Part shown: positions 52,913 through 63,798 of the stretch, one piece after another | Numbering within the stretch: position 1 is the stretch's first letter | Layout: every line of letters begins with the position of its first letter | Origin: Kluyvera genomosp. 3 | GTDB taxonomy: Bacteria > Pseudomonadota > Gammaproteobacteria > Enterobacterales > Enterobacteriaceae | DNA length: 64,000 bases | Direction: 5' to 3' | Assembly: GCA_002211745.1 (NCBI GenBank) | Contig: CP022114.1 | Span: 2,698,645 to 2,762,644 of the forward strand | The notes under the pieces: generated by a model | What the model saw: only the letters and a program-made list of their open reading frames with translations | Told to the model about the DNA's origin: nothing | Database searches by the model: none | Program-made: the position numbers and the translations under genes

Positions 52913-52937
52913 ACCTTATGCCATTTTGGCATAAGGT
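52913..52937. repeat. perfect hairpin between ycjF and the ABC operon
   Basis: Arms ACCTTATGCC and GGCATAAGGT with a five-base loop. No T tract on either side; may be an operator for the ABC operon (86 bases before its start) or an mRNA 3'-end stabiliser for ycjF. Confidence 0.55.
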
Positions 52938-52950
52938 TATTTATCTTCGC

Positions 52951-54014
52951 TTATTGATCCGACGTCGCTGCTGTCTTGCCTTTCTGCACCGTGGTCTTCA
53001 ACTGCCCCACCAGCTCACGACGGAAATCGCCAAGACGCGGTTTATCGTTATCGATCCACGGCAGCGGACGGCAAAGCTCCATCGCCTTGATGCCTAAACG
53101 CGCGGTCAACAGCCCGGCCCGATGCCCTGCGCCGCACGCGTGGACAGACGCGCCGCCAGATCCTGCGACATCCAGTCCATGCCAATCTCACGCACCAGTT
53201 CGCTGGCCCGGCAAAAGCGATATTAATCAGCACCAGACGGAACAGGCGCAGGCGGCTGTAGTAGCCCAGCTCAATGCCGTACAGGTTGGCGATGCGGTTG
53301 ATCAGGCGCAGGTTGCGCCAGGCGATAAAGCCCATGTCCACCAGCGCCAGCGGGCTGACGGCAATCATCAGCGTCGATTCCGCCGCCGAACGGCTGATTT
53401 CACGACGCGCCTGTGCATCCAGCACCGGCTGCACCAGATGCGCGTAGAGGCTCACCACCTCGCGATCGCTCTGGGTTTCGTGGATCGCCGCGTACCAGCG
53501 TTGAAGCGCCGGATGCGACTGATCCAATCCGGCCTGACGCGCCAACCCTTCGCAGAACGCACGCGCCTTACCCACACCGTGGCTGTGCATCAAGGTCCGC
53601 GCTTCATCGCGTTCCTGCGCGCGCTGGCGTAACCGCCATAGCCTGCGCCATTCGGTAGCTACCGAACCGACACCCGCACCGACGATAAGCGCGCCAGCAA
53701 CGCAGCCGCCCAGTGCGGCCCAGTCCTGGTTTGCCAGGCGTTGACCGTCCACTGCACGCCCTGCGCCACGACGCTGACGCCAAACAGCGTCAACCCAGCG
53801 GTAACCATTTTGCGCCACAGGCTACGTTTTGGCCGCAGCGCCGCTTCCACGGTGGCTTCGGCCTGCCCTTCCTGCTCACCGTCGGCATCGAGCGCGACGG
53901 GAGCAAATTTTTCCGCCGCATCCCCTCAAACGCCTGTGCGGTTTTAAACTGTTCCGGCTTGACGTCGTCGAGCGGCCCGTCAAAATCGATTCGCGGTTTA
54001 AATGAGTCGGTCAT
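52951..54014 (-). CDS. ycjF: YcjF family inner-membrane protein (DUF697)
   Basis: Membrane partner of the GTPase-like YcjX, part of the phage-shock/heat-shock regulon in E. coli. Start [40 protein letters not shown] leads into two membrane spans ([18 protein letters not shown]); core [21 protein letters not shown]. At least four breaks (near 53925, 53725, 53212, 53110); repaired about 355 residues, ending [10 protein letters not shown] (E. coli 353). Start overlaps the ycjX stop. Confidence 0.92.
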
Positions 54015-55406
54015 CGCAGCTTATCTCCAATTAAAAACTCCAGCGCGGCATCCAGACGGATATGCGGTAGCGGCTGGTCAACGTCCATCGTCTGCGGGCG
54101 GAAAGCCTCAAACTGGAAGCCCTGTTTATCCCAGAACGCCTGCCCGGCAGACGCGCTGGCACTTCGCCTGGATAGACGGTCAGCGGCTGACCGTCGCTCA
54201 GCCGGTGTCCGCGCAGCGCGGGGATCTTCTCGCCGTTCACCTCAATCAACCCGCTTTGCGTCGCCTGTACCGACGCCAGCCCCAGGCAGTCCATGGTGAT
54301 GCCTTCAAAGGCAGCGTTCTGCCAGGCGTCCTGAATCAGCTGTTGCAGCAGCGACACCATGTTGCCGTGCTGATCGACGGTAACGTGATCCGCTTTGGTG
54401 GCGGCAAACAGCAGCTTATCAATCACCGGCGAGAACAGGCGGCGGAACAGCGTGCGCTGACCGTAGTGGAAACTGTGCATCAGTTGCGTTAGCGCCAGGC
54501 GCATGTCGTTAAATGCCTGCGGCCCGCTGTTCAGCGGTTGCAGGCAGTCCACCAGCACAATCTGGCGATCAAAACGCAGGAAGTGATCTTTATAGAAGCC
54601 TTTCACGACCTTTTCGCAATAGTAGTTAAAGCGTTCGCGCAGCATCCCGGCGTTGCTGTGTTTATCGGCCTGCGCCAGTTTCGCCTCTCCCACGCCGTCA
54701 ACGTCAGGCCACGGGAAAAATTGCAGCGCCGGCGCGCCGGCCATATCGCCGGGCAGCACAAAGCGCCCCGGCTGAATAAAATGCAGCCCTTCCTGTTTGC
54801 AACGGTGCAGATAGTCGGTCCAGGCTTGGGCGATTTCCGCCAGCCGATTTTCATCGGCCGGTGCCAGCGGCTCCAGCCCGGCGCACAGCTCGCGCCATTT
54901 GGCCGACCATTCGCCACGCTGGCCGTTCAGCAGCCCCGTCATCTGCCGCGACCAGGTCAGGTAATCCTGATTGAGCATCGGCAGGTCCAGCAGCCACTCG
55001 CCGGGATAATCGACAATCTCCAGGTACAGCGTGGACGTCTCTTTAAAGTGGCGCAGCAGCGAGTCATGCGATTTATAGCGCAACGCCAGGCGAATTTCGC
55101 TCACACCGCGCGTCGGCGTTGGCCATGACGGCGGCTGGCCGTAAAGCTGAGCCAGCCCTTCATCGTAGGTAAAGCGGGGAATGCCGAGGTCACGCTGGGG
55201 TATACGTTTCACCCCAGCAGGCGTTCTTCGCGCACCGCGCTCAACAGCGGCAGCCGCGCGCCGGTATGCACGTTCAGCAGTTGATTCACCAGGCCGGTGA
55301 TAAACGCGGTCTTGCCGCTACGGCTCAGGCCGGTAACGGCAAGACGAAGATGCCGGTCAACGCCACGGTTGACCAGCGCATTGAATTCATTTTTGAGTCG
55401 CTTCAT
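54011..55406 (-). CDS. ycjX: YcjX family stress GTPase
   Basis: P-loop protein with Walker A GLSRSGKTAF near residue 27, followed by LVNQLLNVHTGARLPLLSA; YLEIVDYPGEWLLDLPML (switch region) and FAATKADHVTVDQ (NKxD-like). Breaks near 55213 and 54155; repaired 465 residues, as in E. coli. Cytosolic, function poorly known, induced with psp genes. Lies 34 bases after pspD and overlaps ycjF, so one transcriptional unit from pspA is possible. Confidence 0.93.
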
Positions 55407-55440
55407 TGCTTATCTGACACTCCTGTCAACGCCGATAGCG

Positions 55441-55659
55441 CTATTTTGCCATGGGGAAATAGCGTTTGGCGAGGCGCGACAGCAGCGGTTCCAGCGCCAC
55501 CGCCAGAAACATCTTCAGTGGTCGACGGGCGACGGACTTCACCGCCCACCCGGCAACGCCTGCCGGGCCATAGCGCAGTGCGGTCAGCAGGGCAAGCTTG
55601 CCGACGATTTTCAAACCGGGTTTCACCTTCTGCCCTGCCCGCTGCCATTTATTGCTCAT
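55441..55659 (-). CDS. pspD: phage shock protein D
   Basis: Intact 72-residue peripheral inner-membrane protein; [29 protein letters not shown] and [21 protein letters not shown] match E. coli PspD, though the C-terminal tail differs ([11 protein letters not shown]). Last gene of pspABCD, 14 bases after pspC. Confidence 0.92.
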   Translation of the reverse strand: MSNKWQRAGQKVKPGLKIVGKLALLTALRYGPAGVAGWAVKSVARRPLKMFLAVALEPLLSRLAKRYFPMAK

Positions 55660-55673
55660 TATTCACCTCTGTA

Positions 55674-56029
55674 TCAGAGCTGACGGAAACGGCTGCGCAA
55701 CGTAAAGGTATCGGACGTCACATAGCGTTCCATCTCGCGTAACCGCTGTTCACCGGCGGCTAATTCAGCATCCACCGCATCCAGCAAATCGCGGCTGGAG
55801 GGCTGATGCGGGTTGTTCATCACCCCTTCCGGCATCGGGTCGAGGCGAAGGTTAAAATCACATAGGCGACAACGACAAAGAAAAAGAGTCCAAATAGCAT
55901 CGCCAGCACGGTAATAATACGAATCAGCTTCACCGGCACGTCGAGGTACTCGGCAATACCCGCGCAGACCCCTTTCACCATGCCCCGCTGCGGGATTCGC
56001 CACAGCTTTTTGTTAAAATCCAGCGCCAT
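55674..56029 (-). CDS. pspC: phage shock protein C
   Basis: Inner-membrane sensor that, with PspB, releases PspA from PspF when the membrane is damaged. RGMVKGVCAGIAEYLDVPVK is the PspC domain signature, followed by a span (IITVLAMLFGLFFFVVVAYVI). One base missing near 55852 (YVILTFNLRLDPMPEGV); repaired 118 residues (E. coli 119). Its ATG overlaps the pspB stop (TAATG). Confidence 0.93.
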
Positions 56030-56253
56030 TATTTGTCCCTCCAGTTCGGATGTTCGGCATCCAGAATGGCTTCCAGCGCCTGAATACGCTCGCGCATCCG
56101 CTTTGCGTCATCGGTTAACTGCATCAACCGCTGCTGCTCGCCCTGTGACAACTCGCCAGAGCGGGAGCGATTGCTGTAGTGCAGCCACAGCCAAATCGGC
56201 AATACAAACAGGACAAATAACGTCAGGGGAATGCCGAGGAAAAGCGCGCTCAT
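56029..56253 (-). CDS. pspB: phage shock protein B
   Basis: Intact 74 residues: one N-terminal membrane span (LTLFVLFVLPIWLWLHYS) and a cytosolic leucine-rich coiled coil (QRLMQLTDDAKRMRERIQAL). Acts with PspC as the membrane-stress sensor. 52 bases after pspA, overlapping pspC by one base. Confidence 0.95.
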   Translation of the reverse strand: MSALFLGIPLTLFVLFVLPIWLWLHYSNRSRSGELSQGEQQRLMQLTDDAKRMRERIQALEAILDAEHPNWRDK

Positions 56254-56305
56254 AGAAACTCCTTATATATTATGAGCAGCGGCACGGTCGGTGCCGCCGG
56301 AATCA

Positions 56306-56976
<671 letters not shown>

Positions 56977-57025
56977 TCAATCCTCATAGTTCTGTGTTTC
57001 GGGCTTAGCCCTGCGCAAAGACTAT

Positions 57026-57042
57026 TACAACTTCCGTGCCAA
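57026..57042 (-). promoter_or_regulatory. sigma-54 promoter of pspA
   Basis: On the - strand TTGGCAC-N5-TTGTA, matching the -24/-12 consensus TGGCAC-N5-TTGCW. It lies in the 167-base gap between divergent pspA and pspF, where PspF binds upstream sites in E. coli. Confidence 0.85.
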
Positions 57043-57140
57043 CTTTTTATCTTATTGATTATCAACGATGTGATTGAATTTTGTGCCGCAAACGCCTACA
57101 GTGAAATGGCGAATTACACCAACAAGTGGCGAATTTCATC

Positions 57141-58114
57141 ATGGCAGATTACAAAGACACCCTTCTCGGCGAGGCCAACCGTTTTATTGAAGTGCTGGAA
57201 CAGGTTTCCCGCCTCGCGCCGCTCAATAAGCCGGTATTGATTATCGGCGAGCGCGGCACGGGTAAAGAGCTTATCGCCAACCGTCTACACTACCTCTCCT
57301 CCTGCTGGCAGGGGCCGTTTATCTCGCTGAACTGCGCGGCATTGAACGAAAATCTGCTCGACTCTGAACTGTTCGGCCACGAAGCCGGGCCTTTACCGGC
57401 GCGCAAAAGCGTCATCCGGGTCGCTTTGAACGTGCAGACGGCGGCACGCTGTTTCTTGATGAGCTGGCCACCGCGCCGATGCTGGTGCAGGAAAAGCTGC
57501 TGCGGGTGATTGAATACGGCGAGCTGGAGCGCGTCGGCGGCAGCCAGCCGCTGCAGGTTAACGTCCGCCTGGTGTGCGCCACCAATGCCGACCTGCCTCA
57601 ATTAGTGGAAGAAGGCGCTTTCCGCGCCGACCTGCTCGACCGGCTGGCCTTTGATGTGGTGCTGCTACCGCCGCTGCGCGAACGCCAGAGCGACATCATG
57701 TTGATGGCCGAACATTTCGCTATTCAGATGTGCCGCGAGCTGAAGCTACCGCTGTTCCCTGGTTTTACCGACCGCGCCCGCGACACGCTGCTGCACTACC
57801 GCTGGCCGGGTAATATTCGCGAGCTGAAAAACGTGGTCGAGCGTTCGGTTTATCGCCACGGATCCATCGACGAACCGTTGGATGACATTATTATCGACCC
57901 GTTCCGCCGCCAGCCCGCCATCGCCGACGAACCCGCAACGGAAACAACGGCCCCGACGCTGCCGTTGAACCTGCGTCAGTTCCAGCTAGAGCAAGAAAAA
58001 GACCTGTTACAGCAGAGTCTGCAACAGGCCCGGTTTAACCAGAAAAACGCCGCCGAACTGCTGGGGTTAACCTATCATCAACTGCGGGCGTTATTGAAAA
58101 AACACGCGCTGTAA
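57141..58114 (+). CDS. pspF: PspF, sigma-54 activator of the psp operon
   Basis: AAA+ activator without an N-terminal receiver domain. Walker [16 protein letters not shown] loop (restored by one G near 57389), Walker [14 protein letters not shown], and C-terminal helix-turn-helix [20 protein letters not shown]. Start [20 protein letters not shown] at 57141; 324 residues after repair (E. coli 325). Divergent from pspA. An inverted repeat 17 bases after the stop (58131-58153, arms GGTGCTTTCA/TGAAAGCACC) may end the transcript. Confidence 0.95.
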
Positions 58115-58261
58115 ACTTGCACGACCGTCTGGTGCTTTCATCCTGAAAGCACCACTCCTGGCTAATCCATTGTCTGATTTCAGACACACGGTATTCATTA
58201 ACCTTTCGCGATAACTGCCTTACCATTTTATCCCCGTAAATCGCAAAGAAAGGCAAATGGA

Positions 58262-58408
58262 GTGAGCGAATTATCAATTCAGGAAACACATGAACAGAGC
58301 CTTGAGGTTACACGGCAAGTTCTACAGTCTTTTGGATGGTTCGGGATTTCTGTTGGCGTGCTAAGTGATGCGGAAAAAAGGCAGCAAAACAGCGAGGAGG
58401 CGATATGA
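58262..58408 (+). CDS. small ORF of unknown function (48 aa), first of a pair
   Basis: GTG start with a weak AAAGG site; reads MSELSIQETHEQSLEVTRQV then LQSFGWFGISVGVLSDAEKR and ends QQNSEEAI. The stop overlaps the start of the next ORF (ATATGA). Its frame relation to the next ORF also fits one lost base in the A6 run at 58373-58378, in which case both would be one protein. AT-rich, unlike the surrounding genes. Not recognised. Confidence 0.4.
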   Translation: MSELSIQETHEQSLEVTRQVLQSFGWFGISVGVLSDAEKRQQNSEEAI

Positions 58409-58578
58409 CCAAACAACATAAGAAAATCGATAAAAACAAAGCGATGACCGCCGCCAAAAAATCGCTGGATTTCTGGACGGCAATTGATGGTAGCAAACTT
58501 GCTACGCTCGGCCATCGCGAAAAAGAGATGGATATCATCGGACCGACAAAGAAAGTTAAATTCGTAAATTACGGATAG
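58405..58578 (+). CDS. small basic protein of unknown function (57 aa)
   Basis: ATG 58405 follows a perfect AGGAGG with five-base spacing, which supports a real independent start. The product begins MTKQHKKIDKNKAMTAAKKS and ends GPTKKVKFVNYG: lysine-rich, no signal peptide or membrane span. Followed 13 bases later by a very strong hairpin terminator. No family recognised; AT-rich and lodged between pspF and a transporter gene, so probably a lineage-specific insert. Confidence 0.55.
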   Translation: MTKQHKKIDKNKAMTAAKKSLDFWTAIDGSKLATLGHREKEMDIIGPTKKVKFVNYG

Positions 58579-58590
58579 CGCATTCGTTTT

Positions 58591-58634
58591 TTAAAAACAA
58601 TTAAGGCTCCAAATGGAGCCTTAATTGTTTTTAA
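58591..58634. terminator. long bidirectional terminator
   Basis: Perfect inverted repeat with 20-base arms (TTAAAAACAATTAAGGCTCC and its complement) and loop AAAT; A/T tracts at both ends suit termination from both sides (small ORFs on +, MFS gene on -). Confidence 0.9.
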
Positions 58635-58659
58635 AATCAGTGACAGAAAGCCGGAAGCA

Positions 58660-60045
58660 TCAGTTTTTACGACGACGCGGCAGCATCAGCGCGCTAACCA
58701 CAATGGCCCCAGACACAACATGCAGTTAAACCACAGCGCGTATTGTGCCGCTTTTGCCATGCCGTAGGGTAAAAACAGCGCGTAGAGTGATGCCGTCATC
58801 GCCAGGCCAAACGCGCCCCCAGCGAGCTGCCCATTTTGTAAATCCCGGAGGCGACGCCCACCTTATTTTCCGGCGCGCTGGTGACGGCGGTGTCGGTGGA
58901 AGGCGTGGCGTAGCAGCCCAGCCCCAGTCCAAACAGGACGTTACTGAAAAAGACGGTCACGATATAGGTCCAGGTGTCGAGGAAAGTACAGGAGATCAGG
59001 AAAATCCCCGCCATCGCAATCGCCGGGCCGCCCATCATTGGCAGCCTTGCGCCATAGCGTTGCAGCAGTTTCTCCCCACCCGAATCATCAGCAGCACGGT
59101 CACCAGATAGCCAAGCGTCATCATGCCCGTCTGGAACGGGCTCAGGTGCCGCCCTGCTGGAGCCAGATGCTGGTGATCATCATCGTGCCAATCGCGCCGT
59201 TCAACATCAGGTTCGACAGCACCGCCGCACTATAAGCGCGATTTTTAAACAGCGCGAAATCGATCAGCGCCGCCTCTTTTTTACGCATTCCGCTGCGCAC
59301 AAAAAAGGTCATCGCCACAATAGCGCCTGTCAGCATCGTCAGCGACAGGCCGCTGGTCCATCCCCAGTGGTGACCTTTGGAGATAAACAGATTGAACAGC
59401 ACCAGCGCCGCCACGAGGCTCAACAGGCCGCTGAGATCCATTTTATGCTGCACCGCGGTGGCGCTGCGACTCTCCGGGGTGCCGCGAATCAGCCAAAATG
59501 CTGCAAACGCCGCCGCGATGGAAAAGACAAAGATCCAGCGCCAACCCAGGCCAGTAGCGATCGCGCCACCCACAAACGAGCACAGGCCGCTGCCGCCCCA
59601 CGAACCGATCACCCAGAAGCTGATCGCCCGCTGTCGCGCGCGCCCTTCATACCACGTTTTGATCAGCGCCAATGTCGCCGGCATGATGCAGGCAGCAGAC
59701 AGTCCTGAATTACCCGCCCGGTGAGGAACAACAGCGGCCCCTGGGACACCACCAGCAGCGCGCTACCGACCATGCTTAACGCCAGGCCAATCAGCGTCAA
59801 ACGTACCCGGCCAAATTTGTCGGCCAGCCCGCCGCTGGCCACCACGAAGCAGCCGCTGAAGAGTGCGCTGAGGCTCACCGCAAGGGTGAGCGTCTCCAGC
59901 GAAATATCGATACTGTTTTTCACTACCGGGACTACGTTAATCACCGACTGAGCAAACAGCCAGAAGGTCAACACGCTCAACACAATCCCGCCAGCAGCCG
60001 GTCGGTGCCGACATACTGCGTTTCACTCAACGTCACGGTACTCAT
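58660..60045 (-). CDS. MFS transporter, DHA2/QacA-EmrB-type
   Basis: Drug-proton antiporter-like carrier: SGCFVVASGGLADKFGRVRL is the motif A loop; RARQRAISFWVIGSWGGSG and GGAIATGLGWRWIFVFSIAA are typical of 14-span DHA2 members. Start MSTVTLSETQYVGTDRLLAG at 60045; ends SALMLPRRRKN. At least five breaks (near 59700, 59150, 59080, 58815, 58715). Its gene follows the M20 amidohydrolase gene by 27 bases, so the two are probably an operon; an exporter or importer for the amidohydrolase's substrate or product is inferred. Confidence 0.75.
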
Positions 60046-60072
60046 GGCTCGCCCTCATGTTGCGCGCGTCAT

Positions 60073-61243
60073 TTATCCACGCAGGTAGTGTTCCGTCAGG
60101 CCGCACCACAGCGCCGCCCCCGTCAGCAGGATGTTGTCGTTAAAGTCGTAGCCCGGGTTGTGAACCATGCAGCGGTCTGGTTCATCGCCCGCGCCGATGG
60201 TGAAATAGGCGCCGTTAGGGTTCTGCTCGAGCATAAACGCGAAGTCTTCGCTGCCCATAAACGGATTCACCGTGCCGATAGACTCCGCGCCGAACAGCGA
60301 CGTCGCCACATCGCGCACCATCTGGTTTGCCTGGGATCGTTTTTGAGGACCGGACTGCCGTTGACGTGGGTGAGCGTGGCGGTGGCGTTGAAGCTTTCCG
60401 CCTGCGCCACGGCGATGTCGTGAATACGTTGCAGTACGGTTTCGCGGACCTGTTCGTTGAGCGTACGCAAAGTCAGCTTCATCAGGACTTTATCGTTGAT
60501 GATATTTGGCGCATGCCCCGCCTGAATGCTGCCAACGGTCACCACCACCGGGTCAAACGGACTGATATTGCGTGAGACGATGGTTTGCAGCGCCAGAGTG
60601 ATATGGCAGGCAACAACGGTAGCATCGACGGTATGCTCCGGCACCGCGCCGTGGCCACCCACGCCCTGCACTTCGATGTGCAACGTGTCGGAGGAGGCCA
60701 TCATCGCACCGTCGCGCAGGCCAATTTTGCCCAGCTTCTGCCCCGGCATATTGTGTAAACCAAAAATGTGGTCGCAGGGGAATTTGTTAAACAGACCGTC
60801 TTCCAGCATCACCCGGCCACCGTACAACAACTCTTCCGCCGGCTGGAATATCAGGTGCAATGTGCCGTTAAACTGACGGGTGCGCGCCAGATACTCCGCG
60901 GCATACAGCAGCGTAGTAGTGTGACCGTCGTGTCCACAGCCATGGAAACAGCCATCCGTTTCGCTGGCCCACGCTTTGCCGCTGCGTTCCTGCATCGGCA
61001 GCGCATCCATGTCAGCGCGCAGCCCCAGCGTTTTGCCGCCGTTACCCACTTTAAGCGTCCCCACCACGCCGGTCCCCGCCAGCCCATAGTCCACTTCATA
61101 GCCCAACTGCTTAGCAGTTTCGCCACTTCGGCGCTGGTTTTGTGCTCCTGAAAACCAATCTCCGGCTGCTGATGGAAGCGGTGGCGTAGCGCGATAAATT
61201 CGGCTTCCTGACTCTGCAATGCTTCAACGATAGGATGTGTCAT
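60073..61243 (-). CDS. M20-family amidohydrolase (aminoacylase/hippurate-hydrolase type)
   Basis: Cytosolic metallohydrolase of N-acyl amino acids. Start MTHPIVEALQSQEAEFIALR; metal-binding motifs GLRADMDALPMQE, GCGHDGHTT, FQPAEELLYGG, catalytic dimerisation block VGGHGAVPEHTVD, and the final ligand in VHNPGYDFND. Breaks near 61115 and 60340; repaired about 390 residues. Related to HipO/AbgA; substrate unknown. Divergent from the AraC-GH39 gene, which may regulate it. Confidence 0.85.
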
Positions 61244-61418
61244 TTTTGTTATCCCTTTATTGCTCCACAGTGATAACGTCGAGTTTATGACGTCGGAGCG
61301 GTCACAAAAGGCGCTTTTTTGTTTTATATTGACGGAAAATGTAATGACTATTTTTCATACGGTTTAGTTATGACAAAAAACAGACCGTTATTTTTTGTCT
61401 TCACTGGAGGGCGGAAAG

Positions 61419-63708
61419 GTGGCGCAGCAAATCAGTGATTTTTCTGTGGTGGTGCAGGACATTCGTCAGCAGGCATACAACGAACAGCAGACGTTAACGC
61501 TGATGTGGCTACTGCATGGCGAGGTCGTGCTGGAAAGTGCCGACGACACGCGTACGCTGCAAACCAACGCGCTGGCCATCATCAATCCCAACCAGCGCTG
61601 GCGTTTGCGCGGCGAACAGGCCAATGCGGTGATGACGCTGATGATAGCCAGCAGTTGGCTAGCCCGGCTGGACGCGCATTTTTTTGCCTTTGATTATCAG
61701 GTTCCACCCCCTCGATGGAGCACGAAGGACGGCTGCGCAGCCTGATGCGCCAGCTACTGGTTAGCCATGTGATCAACCCTGAAAACACCTCCCGGCTGGA
61801 GGCAAACCGCTGGCTCAGCGAAATTGCCCTGCTGTTGGCAACCCATTTTCAGCAGCCACGCAAAACGGGCGCATCACATAATAATGAGTCCACATGGAGC
61901 CACCGTATCCGCCAGGTGGTGACGCGGATTGAGTCACAATACAGCCAGCGCCTGTCGCTTGCTGAAATCGCCCGCGGCGAGCGGGTGTCGGAAGCCTGGC
62001 TTTCACGTTTGTTTCACAAAGAAGTCGGCGTCAGTTTTATGCAGTACATCACCGCGCTGCGTCTGGAGAAAGCCGCCGAACAGTTGTTGACAAGCACTTT
62101 ACCGGTACAGCGAATTGCCCAGCAGCAGGGGTTTGCCAGCGCGCGCGTAATGAGCGATCTGTTTAAGCGCCGCCACGGCATGACGCCGCGCCAGTATCGT
62201 CAGCAGTCGACCACGGTGGCCCGTAACCGCACGCGCGAGAACCCGCCCGACCGCACGCTGCCGGTGGCCGCCGAGACGCTCTATGCCCTGCTCAATCACA
62301 CGGGCAAACAGGACTGGGAAAGCCCGCCACCGCTCCAGCCGCCGCTCCAGGCGCGGCGGATTGCCCTCGACACGCTGCCGTCGCGTCGCGTGCCGCTGCG
62401 TCATAGCCAGCTCATTATTACGCTGCGCGAACTTGATGATTTGTTGCGTGAAGATGTCCGCCAGTCGCTGATGACGCTCCATGCACAGATACCAATCCAC
62501 GGGATCGATATCCATGAACCTTTCCTGAGCAGCCGTTTGTTCAGCGACGGCTGGGACGATCCGCAAATGGTCGGCTACGCCTGCTGGTACCATTTACAGC
62601 AGGTTTTTACTTTCCTTGCCCGTATGGGATGGCAGGTACTGCTCCACACCAGCCTGACCACGCGTCCCGATCTACTGCGCCAGTTTTTACGCCTTGCCGC
62701 GCAGCACTTCCCACCGTCAACGCTGGCAAGCTGGCAGTTCGTCTGGCACTGGTCGCCACAGGCGAGCGCCGAGGTCTGGGCACAGCAAAAAGCGGCGATC
62801 CGGCAATGGTCGCCGGACTCGCTGCTGGCATCTGCCACCGCTTTACCGTTACCGATGACGATATCGTAGACGACGCAATCCTCACCTCCCCGCTGCTGAG
62901 AGAGGCCGATTTTCTCGCCTGCTCGGCCAATGCCAACGAGCGTTTCCACCAGCAGCCATTCGACCGCACCCGACTGGCCGCCGCCGAAAACGACCCGGTA
63001 CATAAGGTGCGACAGATCCAGCGCGCCCTGCGCCAGCGCCAGCTCGCGTTACCCCTCTGGCTGCTGTCGTGGAACACGCTAACCGGCTCAACCCGGCGTA
63101 CCAACGGCGAGTTCTTCCGCGGCGCGCTGCTGATGAATAACCTGCTGGGGCTGGCCGATCAGGTACAGCTCACCGGCTTCTGGCTTAACTCCAGCCAGCA
63201 GGGTGAGGCGCGTAGCAACGGCACCTTCGATACCTCCAGCCTGGCGCTCTTCTACCATCACGAGCTGACGCGCCCATCTACTGGGTGCTGTGGCTATGGC
63301 GACGCTTACAGGGCGAAGTGTTGGTCAACGATAAAAACGTGCTACTGCTGCATCAACGCGGCCGCTACCAGCTGCTGCTGCGCAACCCGGTGGTGTTTAA
63401 TCCGTGGTTGTCCAGCGAAGAGGCTTTTATCCAGCGGTTTCGTCAGCAATACCCGGTGCAGCTTCAGGGCTGAACGGTAAGTGGAAAATCAAACGCCACC
63501 TGTTCGACCAGCACAATGGCGCGCTTTTCCCGCGGCTGGAGGCGATAGAAAGCAGCAGCGGCCCGGACGAGGAGAGCTGGACATGGCTGGCGCACACAAC
63601 CGGCCCGCGCTCAGCGTGCGCGAAGAAACGCTGGAGGAAAGCTGGCAGGTGGTTGAGGCGCTGGAGAGCAATGCGCTGGTGTTATACGAGTTAACCCCAC
63701 TGAGTTGA
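61419..63708 (+). CDS. AraC-type regulator fused to a GH39-like C-terminal domain
   Basis: Three parts, about 764 residues. Residues 1-~110: cupin-like effector domain (VLESADDTRTLQTNALAIIN). About 160-260: AraC DNA-binding domain (RLSLAEIARGERVSEAWLSR, then RIAQQQGFASARVMSDLFKR and HGMTPRQYRQQ). From about 300: a long domain resembling the GH39 xylosidase-like module of some AraC regulators (IHGIDIHEPFLSS, LLSWNTLTGSTRR, YHHELTRPIYWVLWLWRRLQ). GTG 61419 is the preferred start (GGAGG eight bases before). Breaks near 61710, 62830, 63280, 63478 and 63610. Divergent from the amidohydrolase/MFS operon, its probable target. Confidence 0.7.
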
Positions 63709-63798
63709 TGACTTTTAAAGCAGTTGCACGCAGACATTTGTACCTGGTAGCCGTAAGTGCGATACACTTTGCAGATCAATCGAAAAAACAATGAAACT

